DNA of 37,369 bases from Clostridia bacterium (GCA_017518975.1 JAFWTH010000158.1:1-37369); one strand, 5' to 3'; numbered from the stretch's first letter, positions 16,153 through 25,967 are shown. Notes: generated by a model not told the origin, from the sequence alone. A program made the numbers and translations.

Positions 16153-16971
16153 ATGAAAAAAGAGAAGACCGCAAAAGGCGCAGTGCTGATAACCGGAGCC
16201 GCGGGAGGAATGGGAAATGCCGCGGCGAAGCTGCTGGCTGGCGAGGGTCATCCCGTCTACGGCGTCGATCTGCGCGAGCCGGAGGACCTCTCAGGAATGA
16301 CGTTTTTCCGCGCGGATCTTACCGATCCCGGGTACGTAAAAAGCGTTTTTGAAAAGATCGAGGCCGAAAACGTCCGGATCGAATGCATCGTTCACGCCGC
16401 GGGGATCTACGAACTCGATTCCGTGATCGAGCTGGACGAGGATGCGTGGCGGCGCGTTTACGATATCAATCTGAACGCCGTCTGGCGCGTCAATCGCATC
16501 TTCTTTCCGCTTCTCTCGGACGGGGGGAGAATAATCATCATAACGAGCGAACTCGCCCCGCTCGATCCTCTGCCCTTCACGGGGATCTACGCGGCTTCAA
16601 AAGCGGCGCTCGACAAATACGCCGACGTTCTGAGGGCGGAGCTCTCGCTTCTGGGCCATCCCGTAACGGTTTTACGCCCGGGGGCGGTCGACACGGGACT
16701 GCTCGACGTTTCAGTAAAAAAACTTGAGCGGTTCTGCTCGGAAACGGAAAACTTCTCAGTGAGCGCGGACCGGTTCCGCCGTATCGTCGATCGCGTGGAA
16801 GCGAGGAAGGTCCCGCCCGGAAAAGTGGCGGACGCCGTCCTCGGAGTGATGAGGAAAAAGCGGCCGCCCGCCGTGAAAAATATAAACAGGAACCCGCTTC
16901 TTCTGCTTCTGAACGCTCTCCCCGCGGGAATGAGGAGAGCGGTCATCCGGAAAATACTGAAAAAAAGATAA
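16153..16971 (+). CDS. Short-chain dehydrogenase/reductase (SDR) family oxidoreductase
   Basis: The 272-residue protein starts at ATG 16153, six bases after GAGGTG. It is a classical SDR: the Rossmann glycine motif TGAAGGMG near residue 14, the acidic residue ending strand 2 (GVDLREP, suggesting NAD), HAAGIYE in place of NNAG, and the catalytic Ser and Tyr-X3-Lys in IITSEL and YAASKAALDKYADVL. The C-terminus is Arg/Lys-rich (KRRPPAVKNINRN-like) and may touch the membrane. The substrate cannot be told from sequence or context. Confidence 0.88.
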   Translation: MKKEKTAKGAVLITGAAGGMGNAAAKLLAGEGHPVYGVDLREPEDLSGMTFFRADLTDPGYVKSVFEKIEAENVRIECIVHAAGIYELDSVIELDEDAWRRVYDINLNAVWRVNRIFFPLLSDGGRIIIITSELAPLDPLPFTGIYAASKAALDKYADVLRAELSLLGHPVTVLRPGAVDTGLLDVSVKKLERFCSETENFSVSADRFRRIVDRVEARKVPPGKVADAVLGVMRKKRPPAVKNINRNPLLLLLNALPAGMRRAVIRKILKKR

Positions 16972-16973
16972 AA

Positions 16974-17013
16974 ATCGCCCTGCGGCGCCGTGTGTGAAGC
17001 GCCGCGGGGCGAT
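16974..17013 (-). terminator. Terminator of the small lipoprotein gene
   Basis: A 15-bp stem (16974-16988 / 16999-17013, one G-T pair) with a ten-base loop. On the minus strand it is followed by TTTTATCTTTTTTT, so it acts mainly on the leftward transcript; on the plus strand no T-run follows. Confidence 0.75.
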
Positions 17014-17029
17014 ATGCGTTAATTTCGTT

Positions 17030-17620
17030 TTATCTGACGTCCTCGTACGTCATACCGAGCTGATCCTCGGCTGCACCATCCGTGTTGGTAAGGGAATAAT
17101 TGACGCCGTTTCTTGACCACTCAACCTTATAAAGAGTGGTTTCCCCGTCGGCGACGCCGGTAAGAGTCGCGTGTCCGGGAAGATCTTTCTCGGATACGGC
17201 CTCACCTTCGATACCCGCAAAATCAGACTCCGTTTTCGATCCGCGAAGACAGTACTCGTGTTCTCCGTACTTGAAGTCAACCTCGGCGATCTTGCCGTCG
17301 ATGATACTGTACCTGACGTTCTCCGCGCCGCCGGGAATGGATAAGCTTACGCCGAGTTCCTCAAAAGCCTCGGCTGAATCGACCTCTACGATGGGATTCG
17401 GCATTCCCGCGGAAGCGGTATCCTCGGCGGTCTCAGTCGCTTTTTCGCTCTCTGTCTGCGCCTCGGTATCGGTTCCCTCCGCGCTTTCCGTCGCCGGGAC
17501 CGACTCGCTTCCGGTTTCGTTTTCGGATGCTTTGCCCGTTTCGGCGTTACCGCCGTTGCCGCAGGCGACCAGAGCGAAGATCATGATCGCCGCGATAAGA
17601 ACTGCAAATAATCTTTTCAT
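17030..17620 (-). CDS. Small lipoprotein of unknown function
   Basis: The 196-residue product has a lipoprotein signal (lipobox LVAC, Cys at about residue 20), then a ~50-residue Ser/Thr/Glu-rich linker, typical of clostridial surface lipoproteins. A ~120-residue folded domain (from about 78, beginning PNPIVEVDSAEAFEELG) follows, with alternating beta-strand pattern and one Cys. I do not recognise the domain with confidence; it somewhat resembles small DUF4367-like modules. It starts 43 bases after the stop of the SLH-GH43 gene on the same strand, with no clear promoter between, so the two are probably co-transcribed. The protein should sit on the outer face of the membrane. Confidence 0.75.
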   Translation of the reverse strand: MKRLFAVLIAAIMIFALVACGNGGNAETGKASENETGSESVPATESAEGTDTEAQTESEKATETAEDTASAGMPNPIVEVDSAEAFEELGVSLSIPGGAENVRYSIIDGKIAEVDFKYGEHEYCLRGSKTESDFAGIEGEAVSEKDLPGHATLTGVADGETTLYKVEWSRNGVNYSLTNTDGAAEDQLGMTYEDVR

Positions 17621-17644
17621 TTTGTCTTCCCTCTTTTCTTTTAT

Positions 17645-17660
17645 CGAACTGAACAGTTCG
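17645..17660. repeat. Short palindrome CGAACTG-AA-CAGTTCG
   Basis: A 7-bp inverted repeat with two central bases between the SLH-GH43 and lipoprotein genes. It contains GAAC and GTTC half-sites spaced by six bases, unlike the four of a LexA box. No T-run follows; it may be an mRNA processing or stability element. Confidence 0.5.
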
Positions 17661-17663
17661 TAT

Positions 17664-19601
17664 TTAACTGTTTTTGAAGTCGGGGACGAGAAGACCGTTT
17701 TCTTCTCTGATCCTCATAAAGCACGGAACGGAACCTCTGTCGGCCGTTTTATCGTTCGGCGAGTGGTACGAGAGATACATATTGCCGTCAAGGGCGCGGA
17801 AGATCATTCCGTGACCGCCCTCCCACGTTCCAAACATACCGTAAGAATACAGTCTGTCTTCGATCTGCGCCCACGGTCCGGTGACGTCGCCGCTCTCGCT
17901 TTTCGCTATCGCGACGCAGTAGCCGAAGACGTCGTAATTCGACCAGATCATCAGAAGCGAACCGTCCTCGCAGGTATACATGAACGGACCGTCGGTGATA
18001 GTACCGTTCGTCCAGACGGGATCGTGCGCGGTAAACAGCTCGACCGGCTCCGAGACGAAACCTTTGAGTTCGGGATCGAGGTGCGCGGCGTCCATTCTGC
18101 CGACTTTGTTGTCGGTGCTGACGTGCTCGTGAACGAAGACCATCCACGGATCGCCATTCGGGTCGATATAAAGCGTTCCGTCGATCGAATACCAGTCGGC
18201 GGGCGTCACGTGGCCGTCCGACCAGAGTTTGAACGGACCCTCGGGGGAGTTGGCGCGGAAGATCGCGCATCCGCGGTTGTCCGTCGTCCTCGAACGATAC
18301 GTCGTGAACATATAGTATTTGCCGTTGTACTTGTGAACCTCGGGCGCCCATTTATCGCCCTTGCAGTCGGCGGGGACCTCGACGACGTCGTACGGTCCCT
18401 CCCACGGTCCCGCGAGGTCGCCGGACGTGTTCTTGTACATTCTCCATCCGGTGCCGTAAACGTAGTATACGCCGTCCTCTTCGAGAACGAACGGGTCGCG
18501 CAGCTGGGGAATATCGCTCTCCGTTACGACTTCACCGTATCTTCCCTCATACGGGAATCCGACCTTGACGGTAGTATCGAGGTCTTTCGGCATTCTCAGT
18601 TCTCCGTTCGTGTAATACGCGTCTATGATCCGGGCGGTCAGTTCTTCGAGAACGAAATATCTTCTGTATCCGATCGCGACGGTGATATTGCCGTCTTTTT
18701 CCGTGACGCGGATACGGTATTCCGTCTCGCCGAGCCCGTCGACTATCCCCTCGGATTCGGGACGGTCAGCGTCGCCGAGAACGATCTCGATCTTCTGTTT
18801 GCTGGAAGAGTCGGAAACCGATATGGCTCCCTTCCCCGTCGCGGCCCGGATCGCTTCGGAAACGAACGACGCGTCGCGTTCGTCCCCGTCGGCGTAGATC
18901 ACGGCAGGTCTTAAATTCTTATAACCCGAAGCGACGAGCACCGTGCTTTCGGCTTTATCCGCGGACGCGGAGAATCTGACCGCGAGAGCCGCGACCTCCG
19001 CGCGGGTGGCGTTGGAATCCGGATTGAATTTTCTCGCGGAGTCCCCGCCGAAAATACCCGCGAAGCGAAGCGTCTCCGCCTCGCCGAAATACCAGTTTTT
19101 AAACGAGTCCACGTCGCTGAACGCATCGGTCTTCGGGGCCGCCGGAAGCGTAAGTTCTCTCATTGATGCGTATCTTGCCAGCATCACCGCCATCTCGGCG
19201 CGGGTGACGGGGGCGTTCGGCTTCGCCGTCCCGTCGGGGTAACCCTTGAGGATACCCTTCGTCGTCGCCCACGCGAGGTACGGGACGTACCACTCTCCCG
19301 CCCTGACGTCGGGATAAGAAACGGTCGCCTTCGGGTCGATCTCCGCTCCGTCCACGCGGGAAAGGAGCGTCGCGATCTCAGCCCTCGTGATATTTTCTTC
19401 GGGCGCGAAGACGTTCGCCGATCTGCCTGTGACGAACCCCTTACCGTAAGCTCCTGCGATCTCGGAATAGTACCACTCGGACTCCGGGACGTCTTCAAAC
19501 GGGATCCCGACCGTCGGCGTCGCGGAAACCGCGATCACGGCGGCGGACAGGATCACCGCGGCGATAACCGCCGCAGCGATACCGGAAATTCTTTTTATCA
19601 T
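17664..19601 (-). CDS. SLH-domain surface protein with GH43-like glycosidase domain (copy 1)
   Basis: The 645-residue product has a signal peptide (about 1-27), three SLH repeats (about 33-215; ITRAEIATLLSR, VTRAEMAVMLAR, ATRAEVAALAVR), and an alpha/beta module (about 225-345; KQKIEIVLGDADRPES) like those preceding glycosidase domains. A five-bladed GH43-type domain follows from about 360. The base candidate is Asp369 in LRDPFVLEEDG; DKWAPEVHKYNGKYYMFTT and SIDGTLYIDPNGDPWMVF are typical. Where the paralogue has Glu545 (CEGPYL), this protein has Asp537 (TDGPFM). Expected activity is on arabinose- or xylose-containing glycans outside the cell, with wall anchoring through SLH. ATG 19601 follows AAGGAG by eight bases. 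Confidence 0.85.
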   Translation of the reverse strand: MIKRISGIAAAVIAAVILSAAVIAVSATPTVGIPFEDVPESEWYYSEIAGAYGKGFVTGRSANVFAPEENITRAEIATLLSRVDGAEIDPKATVSYPDVRAGEWYVPYLAWATTKGILKGYPDGTAKPNAPVTRAEMAVMLARYASMRELTLPAAPKTDAFSDVDSFKNWYFGEAETLRFAGIFGGDSARKFNPDSNATRAEVAALAVRFSASADKAESTVLVASGYKNLRPAVIYADGDERDASFVSEAIRAATGKGAISVSDSSSKQKIEIVLGDADRPESEGIVDGLGETEYRIRVTEKDGNITVAIGYRRYFVLEELTARIIDAYYTNGELRMPKDLDTTVKVGFPYEGRYGEVVTESDIPQLRDPFVLEEDGVYYVYGTGWRMYKNTSGDLAGPWEGPYDVVEVPADCKGDKWAPEVHKYNGKYYMFTTYRSRTTDNRGCAIFRANSPEGPFKLWSDGHVTPADWYSIDGTLYIDPNGDPWMVFVHEHVSTDNKVGRMDAAHLDPELKGFVSEPVELFTAHDPVWTNGTITDGPFMYTCEDGSLLMIWSNYDVFGYCVAIAKSESGDVTGPWAQIEDRLYSYGMFGTWEGGHGMIFRALDGNMYLSYHSPNDKTADRGSVPCFMRIREENGLLVPDFKNS

Positions 19602-19620
19602 TTATCAGTCTCCTTGAAAA

Positions 19621-19640
19621 GGTACGCGCTTTGACGTACC
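19621..19640 (-). promoter_or_regulatory. Hairpin at the 5' end of the SLH-GH43 leader
   Basis: GGTACG and CGTACC arms (6 bp, eight-base loop) lie at the expected transcription start, upstream of the ribosome site. A 5' stem of this kind usually stabilises an mRNA; nothing indicates a riboswitch. Confidence 0.5.
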
Positions 19641-19644
19641 GTAT

Positions 19645-19673
19645 ATTATACTACACTTTGACCGTTATGTAAA
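19645..19673 (-). promoter_or_regulatory. Sigma-A promoter of the SLH-GH43 copy 1 gene
   Basis: Minus strand TTTACA (19673-19668), 17-base spacer, TATAAT (19650-19645). Confidence 0.75.
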
Positions 19674-19764
19674 GAGAAAACGTTTTTTCGCTTTGATAAA
19701 ACGTCTCTTTTCATTACCCGCCGACAGGCCCGTACTTTCGGCGCGGTAACGAGCAATGCAGTGA

Positions 19765-19790
19765 AAAAACGCCCCGGTCGGGGCGTTTTT
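19765..19790 (-). terminator. Terminator of the giant SLH gene
   Basis: AAAAACGCCCC / GGGGCGTTTTT, an 11-bp symmetric stem with a GGTC loop, 16 bases after the giant gene's stop. Its symmetry would let it work in both directions and insulate the SLH-GH43 promoter. Confidence 0.8.
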
Positions 19791-19805
19791 CCGCTTTTTT
19801 TATTA

Positions 19806-22800
19806 TCAGTCGGGGCGAACTTCCGCCCACTCGGGTTTCAGCGGCACGCCGTTGATTATCACGGTCACTCCGCCGGGGAAAGTGATCACAAGGGTGAGGT
19901 TAGGATCGTTGTTTTGATCCGCCGTGAACCATTCGCACCCTTCCTTGCGCGAAAGATGAGTTTTGTGTTCTTCCTGAATGAGTTCCTTATCGAATTCGAG
20001 TTCCCTGCCGTCGAGTTTCAGCTTATATCCGACCCGTTCGTCGCACACGTTTATGAAGACGGACGGGCAGTCTCCGAGGGAGAATATATGCGGGGCGAGA
20101 TAGAACCACTCGCCGCCCGCGCACACGCTGAGACCGTTTCCGAACGCGCAGCCCTCGCCGTCAAAGTCAAACTTCATATCATCGACATAAACGACGGCTC
20201 CGTCGTCCGCGGTGATCCCGGCGGATCCGGTGTGGCTTGCCGTGAAATCAACGGTGACTTCACGGCTGCCTGAAAAACATCCGACGCTGCCGTCCTCGTC
20301 GGGAGTGACGAAGATCCTGACGTCGTCGCCGAATTCAAGAGCGGTGATATCCGTCGATCCGGATACCGGGTGTACCTGTCTCACACCCTCGGGGAGCGTA
20401 CCGCCGAGTTTCAGGAGGGCGTCGCCTCCCCCGAAGGTGAAGATCACGCCTTCGGGCGGATCGCCGTGTACGTTGTAATCAACGCTTGCCCAGCCCCCGT
20501 TTTCTTTGGCGACCGTCATACCGTTGAGGACCGCACTGCCCTCTGTCCGGTCGTCGAATGCGACCGTGACGGGCACGTCGGCGACGATCTCTATACCGTC
20601 TGCGTTTTCGATCCTGATTTTTCCCGAGATCAGCTCGACCGGAACTCCGTCGTCCGCGGTGACGTATACGACCGCATCCGGACCGAATTCACATCCCTCT
20701 CCGAACCTGACGTGAACATCGCTCTCAGCGTCGCGGAGGGTGATACTGATACCGCCGTTGAAAAGGCAGTTCTCGGGCTCGAAGAAGAAGTGTCCGCCTC
20801 TTTCGGCGTCGATCCTGACGTTATCGCTGAAGTTGACTCCGCGGTAATTTCCGTCCGGGATCCAGTTTTCAGCCGCGGTGACCGTCACGCGTTCTCCGTC
20901 GCACTGAATGCTGCCCATATCCTCGAGGACCACCTTGCCCGTCTCGTAAACGACGACGGAGCTTCCGCCCCGGGTCTCGAGACGTCCTCTGCCTCTGACG
21001 ATAATATTCGCCTCTTCCGTTCCGGTCACCGCGCCTGCTTCGACGCTTCTGTCGGACCAGAACGCTCCTTCGACTATGAGATCGCCCCATACCGTAACGT
21101 CGCCGTGATTGTCAACGTACGCGCCGGGGGAAACCGTGAAGGACGCGCCGTACTCGATTATAAGTCCGCTGTTGCCCTCGATGGTGAGCTGTACGTTTTC
21201 TCCGAGAACGAGGTCGTCCCTGACGGTGACGCCCGAATCGTATCTCGGACAGACCCTCAGGAAGACGGGGTCGTCGTACGTCAGCGCTTCCGCAAATCCC
21301 TCGCTCGTGCGGATCTCGGCGCAGGGAACGTAATTCTCCGGGATACCGATAAGCACGGTGTTTTCGGGTCTGAAGAAGCCGCCGTCGTTGACGTATCCGT
21401 CACCCTCGCGGTGGAATCTCTCGTGATAACGGGCTTCAAAGTATCCGTCGTTTACGATCTCGCCGTCCCCGGCGTCGACGGAGCCGTCCATCCAGACCTC
21501 GACTCTTCCTTCGCCGATTCGGTCGGAGATCCGCTCGTCCTCTTCGTCCCGCACCTCTTCGATCGCGCCCGCGACCTTGAACGTGCCTTCGACTTTAAGA
21601 GTTCCCGGGAAAGTGACCCTCCACTCGTCCCAATCGTCACCGTTGACTATAAACGACTTCTCGTTCGCGACCGTGACCGTCGCGCCCTCGGCTACCGTTA
21701 CGGTCACGCCCTTGTTGTAGCTTCTCCACTCGGAGTTTTCAGTCGGTTCATCCGTAAGCACGGGACCGTCTTCCGTAAAGTCGAACCATCCGAACGCCTC
21801 GCCCGACATGATCCAGTAGTCGTTGAAGTCGTCGAGTACCTCGTCTTCGGTGAACGTGATATCGCCGCGGAAGTCAAGACGATTGTATCTGTATCTTCCC
21901 TCTCTGCCCGACTGCTCGGCGACGGCTTCTCTGTACCCCGTCATATCGTATACGTTGACGGAATAGTCGAGCCATCTCGAATCATTAGATTCGTCTGCCC
22001 AATCGGTGAAGAAATTTTCGAATCCGGTCAGATCGCATTTGCCGAACTCCGCGTCCTCGCCGAATTCGTCGGTTATCCTGAGATATCCTTCGTTGAGGAA
22101 CTCGGAATCCGCGGGAACGGTCATACTGCCGCCGCGGATCTCAAGACCCGAGGCGTTGTAGGTCGTGAATTTCGACCCCTGCGTCTGCTCGTAGTCCGAC
22201 CCGCTCATATCGAATCTGCCGTTGTTCACGATCTCGCCCGAGTTTTCGAAGGCCGATCCCCTGAGCTCGACGTTTCCGTCGGAACCGTCCCATCCCTCGC
22301 CGACGCCCGTCGTCGTGCCGTTGACGAATCTGCCGGAGTTATATACCTCGGATATCGGGAACTCGATGCCCTCGGGGAATAAGATATGATCGTAATCTCC
22401 GTCGTAATTGTCCATCGACATCTCGCGGATCTCGACACGGTCGGAGTTTCCGAAGCTGCCCGTATTGGTAACGGCGGCTCCGGAAAACTCGGCGTCTGAA
22501 AAGTTCATGAACGTGCCGCTGTTGGTAAACGCCGCGCGGTCGATCTCGTCCGCCTCGTAATGCCAGTCAACGCTCCTGAACCAGCCGTCGTTCTCGTGGT
22601 CCCAACCCCAGAAATTATCCCAGTCATCGCAGTTTTCGGGTTGTCCGGGAACTTTTTCGATCGTCTCGACCTCGGTGAACGCGCCCTGCGAGTGAACGTA
22701 GAAGCGGCCGCCGTCGTTTTCGATCCTGCCCTCGTTGACGAGCGAGGAACCGGAGACGTTGAAGAATCCGCGGTTTATGATCGCGCCTCTGTTGACCGAT

Positions 22801-25800
22801 TCAAGGTATCCGGGACTCTCTTCGGTCCAGCCGCCGTCCTCGCCGACTATCTCAATGACGCGCGCCATGCCGGAACGGAGCTGGAAATCGTTATCGGTTA
22901 TGATCACGCCGTCGTTGACGAACGATCCGCCGCCGATGTAGAACGAACCGGAGTTGTCGATCCGTCCGCTCTCCTCGTTGAGCGCCTCGCCGCCCACTAC
23001 GCTGAATTCGCAGAAGCGGTATCCTTCTTCGGTATCAAATCCGCCCACGGTGAACTGACCGCGGTTGATGAACTTCGATCCTCCGCGGAATTCGATCTCC
23101 GAGATCACGTATTCTCCGTCGTCAACAGGGACGGGGGCCGTCTCGAACGTACCGTTGTTTTCAAAGACGCCGTCGACGCAGAGATAGCACCGCTCTGCCG
23201 TAAGAGTACCGTCGTTGACGAACCTTACGCCCTCGTTCAATCTCACTTCGCCGCCGAGCGTGACGCGGGCGTCCTCGCCGACGGTGACGAGGAACTCTTC
23301 TTCGCTGTCGCGCGGCGGAGCAAAGTCAAGTCTGCCGTCAAAATCGAAGTCTCCGTTGAAGCGGGCTTCCCTTCCGGTGAAATGGACGTTGCCGTCTTCC
23401 TCGACGGACGCCCAGATCTTCGCTCCTCCGTCGTCGACCATCTGCAGCGCGGCGTCGGATGTCGTTCCGATATATTCCGTTCCGCCGAGCGTGAACGACG
23501 CGCCGCCCGTGAGGTCGAGAGGCGTGCCCCACGACTCGAATACGTCGACGGATAAGTCGCCCTCGAGACGGACCTCATCAAAGTTGTCTTCGATTATGAA
23601 ACCGTCGGTCCAACCGGTGAAATCCGCGTCGCCGATGATCTCGACCGCGTCGTACTTTTCAAATTCGCCCTCAAGGCAAAGGAACGGTTTTTCGTAAACC
23701 GACTCTCCGTCGGGATCCTCGTCCTTCGGGACCTCGCGGTATCCTGTTATCGTGAGGCGCGCCGACTCGTCCGAAGCGTTTGAAAGCAACCTGAACGAAC
23801 CGCTCTCCGGATCGTCGCCGTCAAATACCGTCTTGCCCCCGACGGAGAAGAATACGCCTTCCTCCATGGAGACGATCAGACGCGCAGCGCCCGCGCCGGG
23901 ACACTTCGCATAATCGGAAGCGCCGAGCCGGAGCTCGCCCTCGACTTCGAGTTTGCCGAATACTATAAGATTATATCCGCTCTCAAGGATCAGATCTTCG
24001 CGTCTGTCCGGACCGAGAAGCAGTATATTGTATTCCGTCCACTCGTCCTCGCCGGGAGCGTTGTGACGCGGATACTTTGACGCCTCTGCTGCCGCTTCCT
24101 CGAGAGTATCAAAGAGCATGTATCCTTCATCCGTGATGACCTTGTACGGAGGAAGGACCGGGATCTCCTCGGTCTTAGTCTCGCCGCACTCGCTGCACGT
24201 ATACGTCTTCTCGCCGGGTTCAAAGAAGCCGGGTTCTTTCGTTTCGACGCCCTCGTCCCAAATGTGAACGTGACCGCCCTTGGGTATCGTTTCGTCCCTC
24301 GTCTCCGAGCAGCGGGCGCAGGTATAGCGTATCAGGCCATCCTCCTCTGAGGTGGCCTCCTTAACGACCGTTCCTTCATCCCACAAGTGCCCGAGCGCCT
24401 CGGTCGTTATCGTCTTGCGGCTGATCTCGGCGGAGCAGACGGAGCAGTATACGACCTCGTCGTATTTACCCGTTCCCGTACAGGTCGCAGCAGTCTCGTT
24501 CTCTCTTACCGCGTCCGCCGGAACGTGTCCCTTTGCGGGGATCGTTTCGGTCTTCGTCTCGCCGCATTCGCAGGTGAAGGTCTTCACCCCGTCTTCGGTG
24601 CAGGAGGGTTCTCTCGTAACTACGCCCTCGCCCCACGCGTGCTCGTGAGATTCCATGCCCGTGATGACGGTCTCTCCGCCCGCGACGGGTTTTCCGCACT
24701 CTATGACACCTGTCGTTCCTTCGTCGACGGTGAGCGACGTCCCCCTGACGTCGAACGTCGTACCGTCTCCGGATACTTTTGCGAATTCTATCACCCCGTC
24801 GCCTTTGATCTCAACGCCCTCTGCAGAGGACCTCAGAGTCCCTACTCCGGCGCCCTCCTCGACGGTAAGGGCGGAACCGTCCCTGATCTCAACGGACGTG
24901 ACGTTCATGCCGGATCCGAGCGTTACGTCGGCGTTCTCTGACGCCAGCGTGACGCCGACTGCGCTTCCGTCTCTGATAATGACGGGCGTGTCGGTATTGA
25001 TCAAGATCTGATTCAGGTCGCCCTCGAGGATGATCACTTCTCTTCCGTCGTCGACGACGATCGTGCCGACTTCGCATCCCTCTTCGGTACGGACGCGGAC
25101 GCCGCCGTCACCGGTCTTGCCTATAAGGATCGATCCCACGTCCGTTTTGTTTCTGATTATAACGGAGTTCTTTCCGCCGCCTCTGACGAGAAGTCTTCCG
25201 GTGACTTCGACGTTGTCGAGGATCAGCTCGCCGCTGTCGACGCCCTCTCCGACGATGAGGTCTCCCGTGACCTTCATATCCTTGAGGGTCACGCCCGGAA
25301 CGTTGACGATAAGATTTCCCGTCACGTCCTCGGAGAACGTCCCCGCCGTCTTGACGTATCTCTTGATCACGTTATAGAAGACCTGAGCGAACTCCTCACG
25401 CGTGATCGTGTTGCGCGGAGACAGTTTTCCGCCCGAACCGTTCACGTACCCCTCCGCGGCCAGCGCGGCGAGCGTACCCTTCGCCCACGCTGATATCCTG
25501 TCGGCGTCGGAGAACCTGTTCAGAGCGGAAAGATCGCCGTCTTCAAGCTTGAGAGCGCGGGCAACGACCGTAAACGCCTGCTCTCTCGTGATAGGGTCGT
25601 TCGGGTTCATCTTTCCGCCTCCGCTGCCTACGAACGTCCCCATTCTCAGCGCTTTGGCTACGTCGTTATAGAACCAGTTGCTTTCTTTCACGTCACTGAA
25701 CCCGCTCACGTCGGCTGTCGCGATCGAGCCGAACGCGCGGTTCACTATCGCCGCCATCTCGGCGCGTGTCAGGTTCGATTTCGGATTGAGTTTGCCTCCC

Positions 25801-25967
25801 GAACCGTTAAGAAGGCCGTTCCCGATCGCCGCGGATAAAGCTTCGTACGACCAGTACCCTTTTTTCGGCATATCCGGAAAATCTTCAGGTCTCGCCGCTA
25901 ACACTGCGGGAGCGAGCGATACGATCATCAGTATCGCCAGGACAATACTCAAAAGTCTCTTCGTCAT
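19806..25967 (-). CDS. Giant SLH-domain surface protein with CxxC repeats and beta-solenoid body
   Basis: The 2053-residue product has a signal peptide (1-24), three SLH repeats (about 28-195; SNLTRAEMAAIVNR, DPITREQAFTVVAR, NTITREEFAQVFY), and a beta-strand-rich module (about 200-430; GDLIVGEGVDSGELILDNV). Four ~40-residue repeats of the HxWxEGxVxxxxxCTEDGxxxYTCxxCGETKTExIP type span about 440-605. From about 620 to the end lies a long, very acidic, beta-rich body, with an Asn-X-Gly ladder (FENNGTF, FINRGQF, FVNDGV, IINRGFF) at about 905-1306. This reads as a stacked solenoid projecting from the wall. No catalytic domain is recognised. ATG 25967 follows GGAGG by eight bases. Function is unknown; adhesin or structural stalk is plausible. 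Confidence 0.85.
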   Translation of the reverse strand: MTKRLLSIVLAILMIVSLAPAVLAARPEDFPDMPKKGYWSYEALSAAIGNGLLNGSGGKLNPKSNLTRAEMAAIVNRAFGSIATADVSGFSDVKESNWFYNDVAKALRMGTFVGSGGGKMNPNDPITREQAFTVVARALKLEDGDLSALNRFSDADRISAWAKGTLAALAAEGYVNGSGGKLSPRNTITREEFAQVFYNVIKRYVKTAGTFSEDVTGNLIVNVPGVTLKDMKVTGDLIVGEGVDSGELILDNVEVTGRLLVRGGGKNSVIIRNKTDVGSILIGKTGDGGVRVRTEEGCEVGTIVVDDGREVIILEGDLNQILINTDTPVIIRDGSAVGVTLASENADVTLGSGMNVTSVEIRDGSALTVEEGAGVGTLRSSAEGVEIKGDGVIEFAKVSGDGTTFDVRGTSLTVDEGTTGVIECGKPVAGGETVITGMESHEHAWGEGVVTREPSCTEDGVKTFTCECGETKTETIPAKGHVPADAVRENETAATCTGTGKYDEVVYCSVCSAEISRKTITTEALGHLWDEGTVVKEATSEEDGLIRYTCARCSETRDETIPKGGHVHIWDEGVETKEPGFFEPGEKTYTCSECGETKTEEIPVLPPYKVITDEGYMLFDTLEEAAAEASKYPRHNAPGEDEWTEYNILLLGPDRREDLILESGYNLIVFGKLEVEGELRLGASDYAKCPGAGAARLIVSMEEGVFFSVGGKTVFDGDDPESGSFRLLSNASDESARLTITGYREVPKDEDPDGESVYEKPFLCLEGEFEKYDAVEIIGDADFTGWTDGFIIEDNFDEVRLEGDLSVDVFESWGTPLDLTGGASFTLGGTEYIGTTSDAALQMVDDGGAKIWASVEEDGNVHFTGREARFNGDFDFDGRLDFAPPRDSEEEFLVTVGEDARVTLGGEVRLNEGVRFVNDGTLTAERCYLCVDGVFENNGTFETAPVPVDDGEYVISEIEFRGGSKFINRGQFTVGGFDTEEGYRFCEFSVVGGEALNEESGRIDNSGSFYIGGGSFVNDGVIITDNDFQLRSGMARVIEIVGEDGGWTEESPGYLESVNRGAIINRGFFNVSGSSLVNEGRIENDGGRFYVHSQGAFTEVETIEKVPGQPENCDDWDNFWGWDHENDGWFRSVDWHYEADEIDRAAFTNSGTFMNFSDAEFSGAAVTNTGSFGNSDRVEIREMSMDNYDGDYDHILFPEGIEFPISEVYNSGRFVNGTTTGVGEGWDGSDGNVELRGSAFENSGEIVNNGRFDMSGSDYEQTQGSKFTTYNASGLEIRGGSMTVPADSEFLNEGYLRITDEFGEDAEFGKCDLTGFENFFTDWADESNDSRWLDYSVNVYDMTGYREAVAEQSGREGRYRYNRLDFRGDITFTEDEVLDDFNDYWIMSGEAFGWFDFTEDGPVLTDEPTENSEWRSYNKGVTVTVAEGATVTVANEKSFIVNGDDWDEWRVTFPGTLKVEGTFKVAGAIEEVRDEEDERISDRIGEGRVEVWMDGSVDAGDGEIVNDGYFEARYHERFHREGDGYVNDGGFFRPENTVLIGIPENYVPCAEIRTSEGFAEALTYDDPVFLRVCPRYDSGVTVRDDLVLGENVQLTIEGNSGLIIEYGASFTVSPGAYVDNHGDVTVWGDLIVEGAFWSDRSVEAGAVTGTEEANIIVRGRGRLETRGGSSVVVYETGKVVLEDMGSIQCDGERVTVTAAENWIPDGNYRGVNFSDNVRIDAERGGHFFFEPENCLFNGGISITLRDAESDVHVRFGEGCEFGPDAVVYVTADDGVPVELISGKIRIENADGIEIVADVPVTVAFDDRTEGSAVLNGMTVAKENGGWASVDYNVHGDPPEGVIFTFGGGDALLKLGGTLPEGVRQVHPVSGSTDITALEFGDDVRIFVTPDEDGSVGCFSGSREVTVDFTASHTGSAGITADDGAVVYVDDMKFDFDGEGCAFGNGLSVCAGGEWFYLAPHIFSLGDCPSVFINVCDERVGYKLKLDGRELEFDKELIQEEHKTHLSRKEGCEWFTADQNNDPNLTLVITFPGGVTVIINGVPLKPEWAEVRPD

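Noticed and set aside
17136..18914. A 592-codon plus-strand open frame across the lipoprotein and SLH-GH43 genes
   Set aside because: It crosses two well-supported minus-strand genes and their gap; the translation looks like no protein family.
20370..22382. A 670-codon plus-strand open frame inside the giant SLH gene
   Set aside because: Antisense shadow of strongly biased codons; no ribosome site, promoter or domain.
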